Made by a program: the position numbers and the translations under genes. From positions 1-5,328 of the forward strand of contig CAMWMM010000369.1 of the NCBI GenBank assembly GCA_947175285.1: DNA of 5,328 nt. The letters are read 5' to 3'. Of the stretch, positions 4,683 to 5,328 are shown piece by piece. Each line of letters begins with the position of its first letter. The stretch's first letter is position 1. The notes under the pieces were generated by a model that saw nothing but the letters and a program-made list of their open reading frames with translations, had not been told where the DNA came from and did not search any database. This DNA is from an uncultured Lachnospiraceae bacterium (GTDB lineage: Bacteria > Bacillota_A > Clostridia > Lachnospirales > Lachnospiraceae).

Positions 4683-5328
4683 TTATAACTTCTTTTTCCG
4701 CTTTCTACTACTATATTCTTCATAACTTATGACCTCATCTGTTTCAGAAAGCTGCACCCTACTACCACTTAAATTATTTTTTTCACGAATCCAATCCACA
4801 TGCTTCTCATCAATTATAGTTTCGTTTAAATTCAAATCTTTTAAATATGCTTCATCTAAATTTGCTCCTCTTAAGTCTACTCTTCTTAAATCTACTTTAA
4901 GTAAATTTGCCCCGCTTAAATTTGCTCCTCTAAAATCTGCACTTCCAGAATATATTTCTATTAAATATGCTTTACTTAAATTTGCTCCGCTTAGATTTCC
5001 ATTACATAAATAGGCTCCTACCAAATTTGCTTTGCTTAAATTTGTTTCACTTAAATCCGCTCCGTTTAAATCTGCATTGCTTAAATCTGCCTCGCTTAAA
5101 TCTGCTCCGCTTAAATTTGCCCCGTTTAATTTTGCACCGCTTAAATTTGCCCCACTTAAATTTGCTCCTCTTAAATCCGCTTCTCTTAAATCTGCCCCAA
5201 CCAGATTTGCTCCAATCAAATTTGCTCCAATCAAATATGCCTTATATAAATATTTTTCGTACAGATTAATTCCTTTTAATTTAAGGGGCAATTCTTTGTT
5301 ATCCCGGATACAAAAAACTATATTATCA
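4683..5328 (-). CDS. Pentapeptide repeat protein, 5' end outside window
   Basis: The minus frame is open from the right edge to TAA at 4685-4683, giving 214 complete visible residues. A TTG at 5291 could be a start, but it has no ribosome site and the upstream frame reads plausibly (DNIVFCIRDNKELPLKLKGI), so I treat the gene as entering from outside the window. About 25 consecutive A(D/N)LxX pentapeptides (GANLIGANLVGADLREADLR...) predict a right-handed quadrilateral beta-helix. One irregular section (KAYLIEIYSGSADFRGANL) may mark a loop or kink. The repeats end in LNLNETIIDEKHVDWIREKNNLSGSRV, then SETDEVISYEEY and a basic tail RKRKKKL. That post-repeat module is, to my recollection, typical of Clostridia members. 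There is no membrane segment. Some family members mimic DNA and protect gyrase; most have no known role, and none is assigned here. It is convergent with the rpn locus. Confidence 0.88.
   Translation of the reverse strand, partial: DNIVFCIRDNKELPLKLKGINLYEKYLYKAYLIGANLIGANLVGADLREADLRGANLSGANLSGAKLNGANLSGADLSEADLSNADLNGADLSETNLSKANLVGAYLCNGNLSGANLSKAYLIEIYSGSADFRGANLSGANLLKVDLRRVDLRGANLDEAYLKDLNLNETIIDEKHVDWIREKNNLSGSRVQLSETDEVISYEEYSSRKRKKKL
4856..5235 (-). repeat. 15-nt-period tandem coding repeat
   Basis: The DNA of the pentapeptide region repeats with a 15-nt period. The plus-strand unit is close to CTTAAATTTGCTCCG, with variation mainly at the two free codon positions of each pentapeptide. 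The regularity at the nucleotide level suggests growth or shrinkage by slippage or unequal recombination. Confidence 0.85.

Noticed and set aside
4856..5235. Regular short repeats resembling a CRISPR array or minisatellite
   Set aside because: The 15-nt period has no spacers and is fully explained by pentapeptide coding on the minus strand.
4729..5269. Two long plus-strand frames opposite the pentapeptide gene
   Set aside because: Their leucine/lysine/proline-rich repetitive translations are antisense shadows of the 15-nt repeat and have no ribosome sites.

Overview
The window looks like chromosomal DNA of a low-GC Gram-positive bacterium, most likely a gut Clostridia/Lachnospiraceae-type Firmicute. 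This rests on AT-rich intergenic DNA, strong AGGAG-type ribosome sites about 8 nt before starts, sigma-A-like promoters with 17-bp spacers, and protein types common in that group (Rpn/PD-(D/E)XK 'transposase' nuclease, Clostridia-style pentapeptide repeat protein). The taxonomic call is inference.

Layout. Positions 1-484 (minus) hold the 5' part of a hypothetical single-pass membrane protein gene that runs off the left edge. It has its own promoter (549-577), just after the terminator (591-626) of the next unit. Positions 629-2642 (minus) are a two-gene operon: a 479-aa multi-pass membrane protein, then a 201-aa exported/anchored SH3-like protein whose start overlaps the membrane gene's end by 32 nt. 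A perfect 20-bp inverted repeat (2687-2736) separates this operon from a 141-aa coiled-coil hypothetical gene (2769-3194, minus) with a near-consensus promoter (3255-3283). A 380-nt divergent intergenic region follows.

The plus strand then carries a 282-aa Rpn-family nuclease gene (3575-4423) with its own promoter (3467-3495). Immediately downstream is a broken partial copy of the 3' part of an rpn gene (4431-4625), ending in a hairpin. Facing it on the minus strand is the 3' part of a pentapeptide repeat protein gene (4683-5328) that is open through the right edge.

The most interesting signal is in the Rpn locus. The nuclease gene has an internal in-frame ATG (4199) behind an excellent Shine-Dalgarno sequence, which would make a separate 74-residue C-terminal protein. 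This resembles the intragenic small antitoxin described for E. coli Rpn proteins. The same ribosome site, start and first ~21 codons are duplicated 286 nt downstream, where they open a free-standing 46-codon ORF with a different tail. This could be a toxin with a nested antitoxin plus a second, detached antitoxin-like ORF, or simply recombination debris; the sequence alone cannot decide.
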